A stretch of DNA of 64,000 nucleotides from contig NZ_JAVBXR010000118.1 of assembly GCF_030824455.1 (NCBI RefSeq), positions 18,809 to 82,808 of the forward strand. Direction: 5' to 3'. Below the pieces are notes generated by a model. That model was not told the origin of the DNA. It ran no database searches and saw only the letters and a program-made list of their open reading frames with translations. The DNA comes from Desulfobulbus sp. (lineage in GTDB: Bacteria > Desulfobacterota > Desulfobulbia > Desulfobulbales > Desulfobulbaceae). The position numbers and the translations under genes are program-made. Each line of letters starts with the position of its first letter. Position 1 is the stretch's first letter. Positions 18,375 to 27,600 of this stretch are shown piece by piece.

Positions 18375-19186
18375 CAGCCCCTCCGACCGCCGGTCTGGCG
18401 GAGCAGATACTGGGGGCGGACATTGCCCAGGGCGGCAAAAATGTGCTCTTTGGCGCCGGGGATCTGGCGATAGATCTGTTCGGCCAACTGGTGAATTTCC
18501 AGGCGTCGGGTCTTCTCCGACAGGGGGCAGGCGGTGCGGACCGCTTCCAAGCCAAGGCTGCGGCCGACGGTGGCGATCTCGTCCTTGTCCAGATAGGCCA
18601 AGGGCCGGATCAGGGCCAGACGGCCGGAAAAAAGCTCCTGACGGGGCGACATGGTGCTGATGTTGCCCGCGCAGGTGAGGTTGAGCAAAAAAGTTTCAAT
18701 GATGTCGTCGCGATGATGGCCCAGGGCGATTTTGTTGCAGCCGCTTTGCCGGGCGTGCTCAAACAGTTGGGTGCGGCGGGAGCGGGCGCATTGGAAGCAG
18801 ACGTCGCGACCGCCCTGCTTCGACCTCGTCTGGTGCGGGTCAGGCCGCCAAAGCGCCGGCAGCACCCGCAACGGCAGGCCCAGCGCCGCAGCCTTGGCCG
18901 CAACCTGCGCCGCCGCCGGGCCCAAAGCGTCTGGAGACGACTCCATGTCGACATGCACGGCCTCAAGCGCATACGCAATGGGCGCTTTTTTCCGCCAGGC
19001 CAACAACAACCATGCCAGCACCAGAGAGTCCATCCCCCCGGAAACCGCAACCAGCACCCGGTCGCCGTCGGCCAGCATGCCATAGTCGTGCATGGCCCGA
19101 CCGACGCGCCGGTTGATTCCCCGCGGCAGCACGACCGAAGCGTCCGACAAGCGACCGGCGCTTACTTGCCTCCGAGATAGGAGCAC
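18374..19186 (-). CDS. TtcA-like tRNA 2-thiocytidine synthetase family protein
   Basis: PP-loop ATPase of up to 270 residues: VLVAVSGGMDSLVLAWLL is the ATP pyrophosphatase loop, CFQCARSRRTQLFEHA the cysteine pair, GHHRDDIIETFLLNL a family motif, and ACPLSEKTRRLEIHQL supplies the third cysteine. TtcA thiolates C32 of tRNA using an iron-sulfur cluster held by such cysteines; related proteins act in other sulfur transfers, so the exact target is open. The start is uncertain. The GTG at 19186 makes a 25-base overlap with the lipoprotein gene, and a GTG near 19132 gives a family-like N terminus. Neither has a strong ribosome site. Confidence 0.8.
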   Translation of the reverse strand: MLLSRRQVSAGRLSDASVVLPRGINRRVGRAMHDYGMLADGDRVLVAVSGGMDSLVLAWLLLAWRKKAPIAYALEAVHVDMESSPDALGPAAAQVAAKAAALGLPLRVLPALWRPDPHQTRSKQGGRDVCFQCARSRRTQLFEHARQSGCNKIALGHHRDDIIETFLLNLTCAGNISTMSPRQELFSGRLALIRPLAYLDKDEIATVGRSLGLEAVRTACPLSEKTRRLEIHQLAEQIYRQIPGAKEHIFAALGNVRPQYLLRQTGGRRG

Positions 19187-19788
19187 TGCCCCAGTCGCTC
19201 CTGCAACCCTTCACGCGCCAATTCCTCGGCGGTTAGCCAGGTCAGGCCACGATTTTTCGCCTTGGGCAGGGTGAGCAGATTCTCCATGACCGTTTGCTGC
19301 TGCTCGTCAAATCGACCGTGACAGAGCACCCTGCCCTCACCGGTCTCGTACAGCTTGTAGGCAAAGGTGACCGCTGCGGGCCGTTTTACGCCGTAGTCGC
19401 CGCCCACCCGCTCGGCGTACCGACTGAGGGAGATCTCAAGCGCCGCGTTGCAGCCCGATTTTCCGACCCGCTGACGGGCCTGGCTCAATCCGGCTCCACT
19501 GACCGCGGTCTGATCTTCGGCGACAAACCGCACCTTGGTCTGGCCAGCCAACACCTCTTTGAGCAACCCGTTCATTACCTGACTGCCCTCGGCGAGCGCC
19601 TTGTGATCGGCCGGCGAGGCGGCGTCTTCAAGATCGGCCGCCGGCAGCACCGGCAACACGGCAATGCAGGACAGCGGAACATCAGCGGCTTTGGCGGCGG
19701 CTGCCGGCTCTTCCTTGTTGGCGCAGCCTGAAGCGGCGAGAAGACAACATGCGGCCAAGCCGAGTCGTAATTTTGAAATTGCGGTCAC
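19162..19788 (-). CDS. Unknown lipoprotein
   Basis: Predicted lipoprotein of 208 residues. GTG 19786-19788 is preceded by an excellent AAGGAGG site, and the protein starts TAISKLRLGLAACCLLAASGC, a lipoprotein signal with lipobox LAASGC. The mature part has alternating strands and helices (LSCIAVLPVLPAADLEDAASP, TKVRFVAEDQTAVSG, ALEISLSRYAERVGGDYGVKRP) and recalls lipoproteins that bind peptidoglycan or envelope partners, but I do not assign a family. The upstream frame runs to 19917 into hisB and is rejected. It lies 94 bases after hisB and overlaps the TtcA-like gene. Confidence 0.82.
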   Translation of the reverse strand: MTAISKLRLGLAACCLLAASGCANKEEPAAAAKAADVPLSCIAVLPVLPAADLEDAASPADHKALAEGSQVMNGLLKEVLAGQTKVRFVAEDQTAVSGAGLSQARQRVGKSGCNAALEISLSRYAERVGGDYGVKRPAAVTFAYKLYETGEGRVLCHGRFDEQQQTVMENLLTLPKAKNRGLTWLTAEELAREGLQERLGQCSYLGGK

Positions 19789-19882
19789 CTGATCCTCCTT
19801 AAGTTTTTTGATTATATGAATGTTCACAACCGTCCCACAGCGGCTCACGGCCCCGAAGGGCAGGCCCGCCGGCGCCCGGCGG

Positions 19883-20482
19883 CTACAGCACGCCCTTGGA
19901 CGAAAGCTGGCCCACAACCTTGGGATGGGGGCTCACGGCAATCGCCAAGGCCCTGGCCAGGGCCTTGAAGACCGCCTCCAAGATATGATGCCCGTTTTCG
20001 CCATGGAGCAGGTCGACATGCAGAGTCAAACCAGCATGAAGCGCAAAGGCGCGGAGAAATTCCTTGGCCAGCGGCGGATCGAACGCGCCGATTTTCGCTT
20101 CGCTCACCGGAACCTGATAATGAAGATAGGGACGGTTGGAACAATCGACACAGACCCTGGCCAGGGTTTCGTCCATGGGCACGTAGGCGTGGCCGTAGCG
20201 GCAGATCCCGGACTTGTCGCCAAGGGCCTGGGCAAAAGCCATGCCCAGGCAGATACCCACATCCTCTACCGTGTGATGATCGTCAACCTCCACATCCCCG
20301 GTTGCAGCGATGTCCAGATCAAAGAAGCCATGCACCGCGAACAGGGTCAACATATGGTCCATAAAGCCAACGCCGGTGCGAACGCCGGCGCGACCGGCGC
20401 CGTCGAGATCAAGCGCGAGCTTGATCTGGGTTTCCTTGGTGGCGCGCTCAATAAACGCCTTTCGAATGGCGGATTCAGCCAT
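19883..20482 (-). CDS. hisB: Imidazoleglycerol-phosphate dehydratase
   Basis: HisB removes water from imidazoleglycerol phosphate in histidine synthesis. The 199-residue protein has the manganese-binding signatures GVGFMDHMLTLFAVHG and DDHHTVEDVGICLG, plus YVPMDETLARVCVD and the C-terminal HGENGHHILEAVFKALARAL. It is the monofunctional form without the phosphatase domain seen in enteric bacteria. ATG 20482 has a GGAG site upstream. No other his gene is in the window. It follows the small membrane protein by 18 bases. Confidence 0.96.
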   Translation of the reverse strand: MAESAIRKAFIERATKETQIKLALDLDGAGRAGVRTGVGFMDHMLTLFAVHGFFDLDIAATGDVEVDDHHTVEDVGICLGMAFAQALGDKSGICRYGHAYVPMDETLARVCVDCSNRPYLHYQVPVSEAKIGAFDPPLAKEFLRAFALHAGLTLHVDLLHGENGHHILEAVFKALARALAIAVSPHPKVVGQLSSKGVL

Positions 20483-20500
20483 AGTACACTCCCGCAACAA

Positions 20501-20719
20501 TCAGGCGGCCGGCCGAAGCCAAACGCGCCGCGGATAAAGACAGCAGATGCCTAAGTTTGTAAGTGAAAAAGCAAAAACGACTGTAGTCAATTTTTCAGCC
20601 GGCCTCAACATTTGATTCCAAACAGTTGCCCCGAAAACGCCGGGCGGCCGCAGGATTGTCGCCCCTGTGACGGCAAGAAAGGGACACCCTATCAAAATTA
20701 TCAATAAAATAAGACTCAT
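20501..20719 (-). CDS. Small two-helix membrane protein
   Basis: Predicted protein of 72 residues with ATG at 20717-20719 and an AGGAG site 5 bases upstream. Two hydrophobic stretches are visible, LILLIILIGCPFLAVTGATI and LTTVVFAFSLTNLGICCLYP, separated by a short polar loop. I know no family for it. It lies 18 bases upstream of hisB on the same strand, so it may share the transcript. The coding call rests on the good ribosome site, the regular hydrophobic pattern and the spacing; conservation is untested. Confidence 0.5.
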   Translation of the reverse strand: MSLILLIILIGCPFLAVTGATILRPPGVFGATVWNQMLRPAEKLTTVVFAFSLTNLGICCLYPRRVWLRPAA

Positions 20720-20819
20720 ATTACTCCTGTTTCCATATCCTGGCAACTGTTCCCAAACCGGCTACGATTGTTTTTGCGACCGAGGCCGGCAGATTTTTAT
20801 TCAAGATGGAAATTTAATA

Positions 20820-20849
20820 TTGACACCAGCCGTCAAATCTTGGTAAAGT
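20820..20849 (+). promoter_or_regulatory. tRNA-Gly promoter
   Basis: A perfect TTGACA (20820-20825) and TAAAGT (20844-20849) are 18 bases apart, followed by a very GC-rich segment CGGCCGCG before the tRNA. GC-rich discriminators are typical of stringently controlled stable-RNA promoters. Confidence 0.8.
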
Positions 20850-20873
20850 CGGCCGCGTTACAAAAAACAATGA

Positions 20874-20948
<75 letters not shown>

Positions 20949-20959
20949 CAAGAGACTCC

Positions 20960-20992
20960 AAGGTTCGGACCTCTGTTCGGACCTTTTTTTTT
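20960..20992 (+). terminator. Terminator between tRNA-Gly and rplM
   Basis: An 11-pair stem with two G-U pairs (AAGGTTCGGAC with GTTCGGACCTT), loop CTCT, then a run of nine T. It ends only 17 bases before the rplM start codon, leaving no room for a normal rplM promoter after it. Confidence 0.8.
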
Positions 20993-21009
20993 CAGTAGTG
21001 AGGCGCAGA

Positions 21010-21438
21010 ATGAAAACCTATTACACGCCGGTAAATGAAATTGAACGCAAGTGGTTTGTAGCCGATGCCGACGGCAAGGTTCTTGGGCGTATCGCCACGG
21101 AAATCGCCCGCCGTCTGCGCGGTAAGCACAAGGCCACTTTTTGCAACTTTCAAGACAATGGCGATTTCGTGATTGTTGTCAATGCCGACAAGATTCATCT
21201 CACCGGCAACAAGTGGGACGACAAAGTCTATCATCATCACACGGGATATCCCGGCGGCATCAAGACCCAGACCGCCCGCGAAGTTCTTGCCAAAAAGCCG
21301 GAGGAGTTGATCCGCACGGCGGTAAAGGGCATGCTGCCGAAAAATAAAATCGGCCGGGCGCAGCTTAAAAAGCTGAAGGTCTATGCCGGCACGGCTCATC
21401 CCCATCAGGCACAACAACCTGAAAATCTTGAGATTTGA
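21010..21438 (+). CDS. rplM: 50S ribosomal protein L13
   Basis: Ribosomal protein of 142 residues. It carries [19 protein letters not shown], the LRGKHKATF start of the L13 core, [19 protein letters not shown], and [21 protein letters not shown] with the [13 protein letters not shown] segment. ATG 21010 has a GAGG site; four residues upstream in frame are not needed. It is followed by rpsI after 16 bases, the usual pair. It starts directly after a terminator, which implies readthrough from the tRNA promoter or a promoter inside the tRNA region. Confidence 0.98.
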   Translation: MKTYYTPVNEIERKWFVADADGKVLGRIATEIARRLRGKHKATFCNFQDNGDFVIVVNADKIHLTGNKWDDKVYHHHTGYPGGIKTQTAREVLAKKPEELIRTAVKGMLPKNKIGRAQLKKLKVYAGTAHPHQAQQPENLEI

Positions 21439-21454
21439 TAACGGAGCATAGAAC

Positions 21455-21847
21455 ATGGCCCAAGAGAAGACATACGCTACCGGCAGACGGAAAACAGCAA
21501 TCGCCAGAGTCTGGATCACCCCCGGCAGTGGAAAGCTGGCCATCAACAAGATGGAGTTGAACGACTATTTCGGCAATATTTTCTTTGAGCCCAAGGTTGC
21601 CAAGCCTTTTGCCGTTACCGAAACAATGGATCAGTACGATGTGATGGCCACGGTCAAGGGCGGCGGAAAATCAGCCCAGATCGACGCCTTGGTCCACGGC
21701 ATTGCTCGCGCACTGCAGGAGTTGAATCCTGAGATGCGCCTGCCGTTGAAAAGAGCAGGCCTGCTGACCCGTGATCCGCGCGCCAAAGAGCGTAAAAAGT
21801 ACGGCCAGCGCGGTGCCCGCGCCCGCTTCCAGTTCTCCAAACGCTGA
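21455..21847 (+). CDS. rpsI: 30S ribosomal protein S9
   Basis: Ribosomal protein of 130 residues with the S9 pattern: YATGRRKTAIARVWITPGSGK, NDYFG, VKGGGKSAQIDALVHGIARAL, and the basic C-terminal tail AGLLTRDPRAKERKKYGQRGARARFQFSKR, listed here in part, which reaches the P-site tRNA. It forms the usual operon with rplM, and a strong terminator follows 55 bases downstream. Confidence 0.98.
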   Translation: MAQEKTYATGRRKTAIARVWITPGSGKLAINKMELNDYFGNIFFEPKVAKPFAVTETMDQYDVMATVKGGGKSAQIDALVHGIARALQELNPEMRLPLKRAGLLTRDPRAKERKKYGQRGARARFQFSKR

Positions 21848-21902
21848 TTTTTATTGGGCGGAGCTGGTCGCCGCGATTTCTTACTCGCATTAGCGAATGC
21901 TC

Positions 21903-21939
21903 AGGGAATAACGAACACTTCGTTATTCCCTTTTTTTTT
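21903..21939 (+). terminator. Terminator after rplM-rpsI
   Basis: A perfect 13-base stem (AGGGAATAACGAA with TTCGTTATTCCCT), loop CAC, and about nine T follow. Confidence 0.9.
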
Positions 21940-21983
21940 AACCTCAGATCCTGCACGACCGGTGCGAAACGAGGAACCTCATC

Positions 21984-23024
21984 ATGTTGCATGTCGGTAT
22001 TGTTGGCGCCTCCGGGTATACTGGAGTTGAATTGGCTCGAATCCTGGCCGGGCATCCGGAAATCCGTCTCACCGTCGCCACCTCGCGGCAGTATGCAGGC
22101 AAACCGCTGGCCGAGGTGTTTCCTAATCTGCGTAAACGGGTCGACCTCTGCTGCGAAAATTTGACGGTTGACGAACTGATCGGCCGGGCTGACTTCTTTT
22201 TCACCGCCGTGCCCCACAAGACCGCCATGGACATCGTTCCCAGGCTGCTCGACGCCGGAAAAAAGGTGGTTGACCTGAGCGCCGATTACCGTATCCATGA
22301 CCCGGCGGTGTACGAAGCATGGTACCAGGAGCACACCAGTCCCCAGTTGCTCGGCGAAGCGGTCTACGGTCTGCCGGAACTCTACCGGGATCAGATCCGA
22401 AACGCCCGGCTGACCGCCAACCCAGGCTGCTATCCGACCTCGGTGATCCTGGCCCTGACGCCCTTGCTCCGGCGCGGCCTGATCGATCCGGCCACCCTGA
22501 TCATCGACTCCAAATCCGGAACCTCCGGGGCCGGCAGAGCCGCCAATGTGGGAACCCTGTTTTGCGAGGTCGCCGACGGCTTCAAACCGTACAAGGTAGG
22601 CGGCAGCCATCGCCACATCCCTGAAATCGAGCAGGAACTCTCCCTCGCGGCCGGCGCGCCGGTCACGATTTCCTTTACCCCGCACCTGCTGCCGATTTCC
22701 CGGGGCATTCTCAGCACCATGTACGCCTCGCTGACCGCGCAGGGCAACAGCGTCGACCTGCAGGAAATGTACGAAACATTGTACGCCGACGAGCCGTTCG
22801 TCCGGGTGCTGCCTGCCGGCACGCCGCCGTCGACCCAGCATGTTCGCGGCTCCAACTGCTGCGACCTGGCCCTGCAAAAAGACGAACGGACCGGCCGCCT
22901 GATCGTCATGTCCGCCATCGACAACATCGTCAAGGGCGCCTCTGGACAGGCGGTGCAGAATATGAACCTCATGAACGGCTTCCCTGAATCCACCGGGTTG
23001 ATGGGAGCGCCGTTTTTCCCCTGA
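21984..23024 (+). CDS. argC: N-acetyl-gamma-glutamyl-phosphate reductase
   Basis: ArgC reduces N-acetylglutamyl phosphate to the semialdehyde with NADPH in arginine synthesis. The 346-residue protein has the nucleotide-binding start [18 protein letters not shown], the active cysteine in [20 protein letters not shown] and a [13 protein letters not shown] segment. Length is typical of type 1 ArgC. It overlaps truA by TGATG. No other arg genes are seen, so arginine genes are scattered in this genome. Confidence 0.97.
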   Translation: MLHVGIVGASGYTGVELARILAGHPEIRLTVATSRQYAGKPLAEVFPNLRKRVDLCCENLTVDELIGRADFFFTAVPHKTAMDIVPRLLDAGKKVVDLSADYRIHDPAVYEAWYQEHTSPQLLGEAVYGLPELYRDQIRNARLTANPGCYPTSVILALTPLLRRGLIDPATLIIDSKSGTSGAGRAANVGTLFCEVADGFKPYKVGGSHRHIPEIEQELSLAAGAPVTISFTPHLLPISRGILSTMYASLTAQGNSVDLQEMYETLYADEPFVRVLPAGTPPSTQHVRGSNCCDLALQKDERTGRLIVMSAIDNIVKGASGQAVQNMNLMNGFPESTGLMGAPFFP

Positions 23025-23812
23025 TGTCCCGCACAATCCGGCTGCTGCTCGCCTACGACGGCGGCGGCTACTGTGGATGGCAACGGCAGCGGCAGGGCGA
23101 ACGCACCGTTCAGGGCGAGTTGGAACAGCAACTCGCCCTTTTATGTGGTGAACCGATCATCCTCCACGGAGCCGGGCGCACCGATTCCGGGGTCCACGCC
23201 CTCGGCATGGTGGCCCATTTCCGCACCTCGGCGGCCATCCCGGCGGTTGCTTTTTTCAAAGGCCTGAATTCGATGCTGCCCAAGGACGTCCGCATTCTCG
23301 CCGCCGAAGAGGCCCCGGCCGATTTCCACAGCCGCTACCACGCCCTGGGCAAGACCTACCGCTATGACTTTTTTACCGGGCCGCTGCAACTGCCCTGCGA
23401 CCGCCTCCACCGGGCCCATATCCCCGGCCGATTTGATCTCAACCGGCTGCGCGACTGCCTGGACGTGCTCATCGGCGGCCATGATTTTTCCAGTTTTGAG
23501 CGGGTCGGCTCCCGCGACCGGAACGCCGTCAACGGACGCGGCGCGGTTCGCACCCTGTTCACGGTCAGTTGCACGCCCCAGTTGGGCTGCGCCGACGGCT
23601 GGTCGCTGCGGCTGACCGGCGACGGCTTCCTCCGCCAGATGGTGCGCATCCTGGCCGGAACCCTGATCGAAATAGGCCAGGGCAAGCGGCCGGCGGGTCA
23701 GTTGGCAGAGATCCTGCGTGCCAGGGACCGGTCCCAAGCCGGGCCCACCGCGCCGGCTTGCGGACTGTTTCTCGAAAAAATTTATTACCCCGCCCCCCTC
23801 TTCCAATCCTAG
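23024..23812 (+). CDS. truA: tRNA pseudouridine synthase A
   Basis: TruA makes pseudouridine at tRNA positions 38-40. The 262-residue protein shows LAYDGGGYCGWQRQRQGERTVQ, the catalytic aspartate in GAGRTDSGVHALG, the KTYRYDFFTGP motif and the C-terminal LRQMVRILAGTLIEIGQGK. The start overlaps the argC stop, so the genes are coupled. A Maf-family gene follows after 12 bases. Confidence 0.97.
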   Translation: MSRTIRLLLAYDGGGYCGWQRQRQGERTVQGELEQQLALLCGEPIILHGAGRTDSGVHALGMVAHFRTSAAIPAVAFFKGLNSMLPKDVRILAAEEAPADFHSRYHALGKTYRYDFFTGPLQLPCDRLHRAHIPGRFDLNRLRDCLDVLIGGHDFSSFERVGSRDRNAVNGRGAVRTLFTVSCTPQLGCADGWSLRLTGDGFLRQMVRILAGTLIEIGQGKRPAGQLAEILRARDRSQAGPTAPACGLFLEKIYYPAPLFQS

Positions 23813-23824
23813 CTTTTGCCGCCC

Positions 23825-24415
23825 ATGTTCACCGCCTGCCGCCCTCTCATCCTCGCCTCAGCCTCGCCGCGCCGGCAAGAGTTCCTGCAGCGGCTCGGCC
23901 TGGATTTCCAGGTTGCGCCGGCCCATATTGACGAAACCCCAGAGACGGGCGAAGCGCCCGAGACCTTTGTCCGCCGCATGGCCCTGACCAAGGCCCAACA
24001 CATTGCTCGCCAGCATCCCGAGGCCGTTGTCCTTGGCGCCGACACCGTGGTCGTTCTTGCCGGAACCATCTTCGGCAAGCCGCAGGACCGCGAGGAAGCG
24101 TTCACGATCCTCAAACGGCTCCAAGGCCGGACCCATCAGGTCATGACCGGCTTTGCCGTGGTCTCCAGACAGCAGGCCATTGAAGTAATTGATGCGCAGA
24201 CCACCCAGGTGGCGTTTGACCGCTTCGACGACGTGGTCCTCCGCGCCTACGTCGATTCCGGCGAACCCATGGACAAGGCCGGCGCGTATGGCATCCAGGA
24301 CCGTGGGGCCTTTCTCGTCCGCTCCATCACCGGTTCCTACAGCAATGTGGTAGGCTTGCCGCTCAACGCCGTTGTCCAGACGCTGCTTCGCTGCGGGCTG
24401 GCGGCGCCGGCCTGA
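23825..24415 (+). CDS. Maf family nucleotide pyrophosphatase
   Basis: Protein of 196 residues: LILASASPRRQEFLQRLGLDF is the family start, VVLGADTVVVLAGTIFGKP the metal-binding region, LQGRTHQVMTGFAVV a core motif and DKAGAYGIQDRGAFLVRSITGSYSNVVGLPL the ending segment, given here as landmarks. Maf proteins hydrolyse non-canonical or modified nucleoside triphosphates. Here a TTG at 23816 is an alternative start; ATG 23825 is preferred by family length. No strong ribosome site is visible, consistent with coupling to truA. Confidence 0.93.
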   Translation: MFTACRPLILASASPRRQEFLQRLGLDFQVAPAHIDETPETGEAPETFVRRMALTKAQHIARQHPEAVVLGADTVVVLAGTIFGKPQDREEAFTILKRLQGRTHQVMTGFAVVSRQQAIEVIDAQTTQVAFDRFDDVVLRAYVDSGEPMDKAGAYGIQDRGAFLVRSITGSYSNVVGLPLNAVVQTLLRCGLAAPA

Positions 24416-24657
24416 CCACCCCAGCGTCATAGGCCATAGGGTGCCAGGTTCCACAGTTATTCAGACAAAAACCAAGCGGTTACCGCTTCCTTGCGGAGAA
24501 AAAACACAAAGTTCGCATTGATCAAACGCCCTGGATGTGGAATGCTACACAAGGGCAAATACGCGGCGCCGCCAACGCTCTTCTGTTGTTCCCAGCGTCT
24601 TCCGCCCCTCGGTTATCGCTGCTTTTCCAGCACCTTCACGTTTACGACGGAAAAAAC

Positions 24658-27600
24658 ATGGGTACTCCCCCGCGCACCTCATCGCCGGACAGAAACAGCC
24701 TGCTGCTTGATTTTCCGGTTCGCCTCTATACAGCGCTGCGCACAATACGCATCTACCCGGCCTCCAATCCGCAAGTCCAGCGCAGCAACGATTTTGTCTT
24801 GAAGGCCTTTGCGGCTTTGTTGGAAAGCAGCGGCGACCATGCAGTCAACCTTGCCATTTCAGAAGGAAAAATCCTGGTGTGCGGCGAACGCCTGGCGGAC
24901 AAGGATCACGCGCGGCCACAAATCCAAGGCCTGCTCACTCTGCTCAACCGTTTAAAGATTCACTCGTTTACCTTTCAGCCCTCCTTCTCCTTTGAGGAAT
25001 GTCTCAATTTCACCCAAACGCTCTCGGCCTTGCTGGGCGAGAAGGAACTGACCGAGCCTGTTGCCGCGCTCCTCGACAAAGCCGGGATCGCCTCGGTTTT
25101 GGTTGACGCCAAACGCTACGTCGCCATCCACGACGGCGAGCAAGTGGTCCGCGACGAACTGATTGGCTCCGGTCTCAATATCAGCGATGAAGAACTGGCC
25201 AATTTTGTGCTAGGAAAAACAGGAGTGGACCCATTGCGCGGCGTCTCTCCGGAGTTGGTGCAGGAACTGATCAACCGCCTGCCCGCTGCAGACGGCCGCA
25301 GCCAGCGTCCCGAGGAGGTGACCAAGGCCGTGGTCGATTTCCTCCGCGATCTGAGCCAGGAAACCGACCTGCAGAAACGCGCCCTGCAACTGGAGCACTC
25401 CGCCGCCGCCCTTTCCGGTCTTGACCCCACCATGCTCGCCAAGCTGGTGGCCAGCTTGCCGGCCTCCCCTGCGGCCGACGCCATGCTCGGTTCCGCCCTG
25501 CACCAGCTCACGCCGCAACGGCTCAACAGCCTGATTGCCAACCTTGCCGCGCAACAGCCCGAGCCGTCCAGTGCGGCGGCGCCCAATGGATCGCCGTCGC
25601 ACGACCTGTCCGCCCTGACGCGACTGGCCCATCTGGAAAACGAACCGAATCCTGCAATCAACCAGGCGATCGCCCGCCACCTCGACGCCCGGCAAATGCT
25701 CGCCAATCCAGCCACTTCGGCGGCCGATTTGCCCGAGCACCTGCTGCAGCGACTCCAACAGCCCGAATGGTCAGCCCCGGTGCTGGCCACCGCCGCCCAG
25801 CAGGTCGCCGATGCGCAGGGGCAGAGCGGCGCTCAAATCGACTTCAACGCCTTTAACCGCATGCTCGGCCAGTACGAACAATTGCTCAGCCGCGAGCAGC
25901 AAGGCCAGGTCGCCCGTCAGGCTGGGGCGCAACTGGCCTCGATGGAAGGGCTGGCATTGGGCAACATCCTGGCCCAAAAATTCAAGGGCCTCTTTGGCGA
26001 GCAGCTCTACAGCCAAGTCATCAACCAGGTTTCCGACCAACTCCTAGACGAAACCGTTGAGCATCTGACGCCCAAGCAACTCAATCGGATGGTCGCCACC
26101 CTCACCAGCGACATCCCCTTGCAGATTGGCAAGGAGAGGGATCCCGACTTCAAGCCCGCCGACGACTCCGTGCTCAAACGACTGGCCCAGACCCGAAAAG
26201 GCCCCGAGATCACTAAGGCCGTGGCCCAGAATCTCGACGCCCGCCAATTGCTGGTCAGCCCAAACACCACTGTGGCCGAGTTGCCAGAACATCTGCGACA
26301 ACGGCTCCAGCAACCTGAGTGGTCGGCTCCAGTGCTCGCCACTGCCGCCCAACAAGTGGTCGAAGCGCAGAACGGCCAGGTCAATTTTGCGGCCTTTAAC
26401 AACCTGCTTGCCCGCTACGAGCAGCTGCTCAGCCGCGAACAACAGGGCCAGGTCGCCCGCCAGGCCGGAGCACAGCTCGCTTCCATGGAAGGCCTGGCTT
26501 TGGGCCACATCCTGTCCCAAAAATTCAAGGGCCTCTTTGGCAAACAGCTCTACAGCCAAGTCGTCACCCAGGTTTCCGACCAACTCTTGGACGAAACCGT
26601 TGAGCATCTGTCGCCCAAGCAACTCAATCGGATGGTTGCCACCCTCACCAGCGACATCCCATTGCAGATCGGCAAGGACATGGATCCAGATTTCAAGCCC
26701 GCCGACGACTCCGTGCTCAAACGGCTGATCCAGACAAAAAAGGGTCCGGAGATCACTCGGACTATCGCCCAGAACATAGACGCCCGCCAACTGTTGATCA
26801 ACCCTGGCACAACGGCGGCCGAGTTGCCTGAACATCTGCTGCAGCGGATTAAGCAGCCGGAATGGTCAGCCCCGGTGCTGGCCACTGCCGCCCAGCAGGT
26901 GGTCGACCCGGACATCCAGGTTCAGGGCGACGGCCAAGTGGATTTTGCTACGTTCAACACCTTGCTGGGTCGCTACGAGCAACTCCTCAGCCGAGAACAA
27001 CAGGGGCAGGTCGCCCGTCAGGCCGGGGCGCAACTGGCCTCCATGGAAGGCGTGGCCCTGGGCAACATCCTGGCGCAAAAATTCAAGGGCATCTTTGGGC
27101 AACAACTCTATACCCAGGTCGTCAACCAGATCTCCGACGAGTTGCTCGACAAGACCGTCGACCACCTCACGCCCAAGCAACTCAACCGGATGATCGTCGC
27201 CCTGACCAGCGACCTCCCCCTGCAGGTCGACAAGAACAAGGACCTCGACTTCAAGCCCGACGACGATTCCATCCTCAAGCGTTTGGCCCAGACGCACAAA
27301 GGCCCGGAGATCACCAAGGCCATTGCCCTGAACATCGACGCCCAGGTCCTGCGTTCATCTCCAGACCCGACCTCCGCCCTCCCCGACCGCTTGGCCATGC
27401 GCCTGCAACAGCCGGCATGGTCGGCCCCGGTGCTGGTCGCCGCCGCCCAACAATCCCTTGAAGCTGTTGATGATACCACCGGCACGGCGGATTTTTCGTC
27501 GTTTGAACAGATGCTTGAACGGTACGACACCCTGCTCAACAAGGAAAAGCAACTCCAGGTCGCCACCCAGGCCGGCGCACGGATCGCCGCGTTCGACGAA

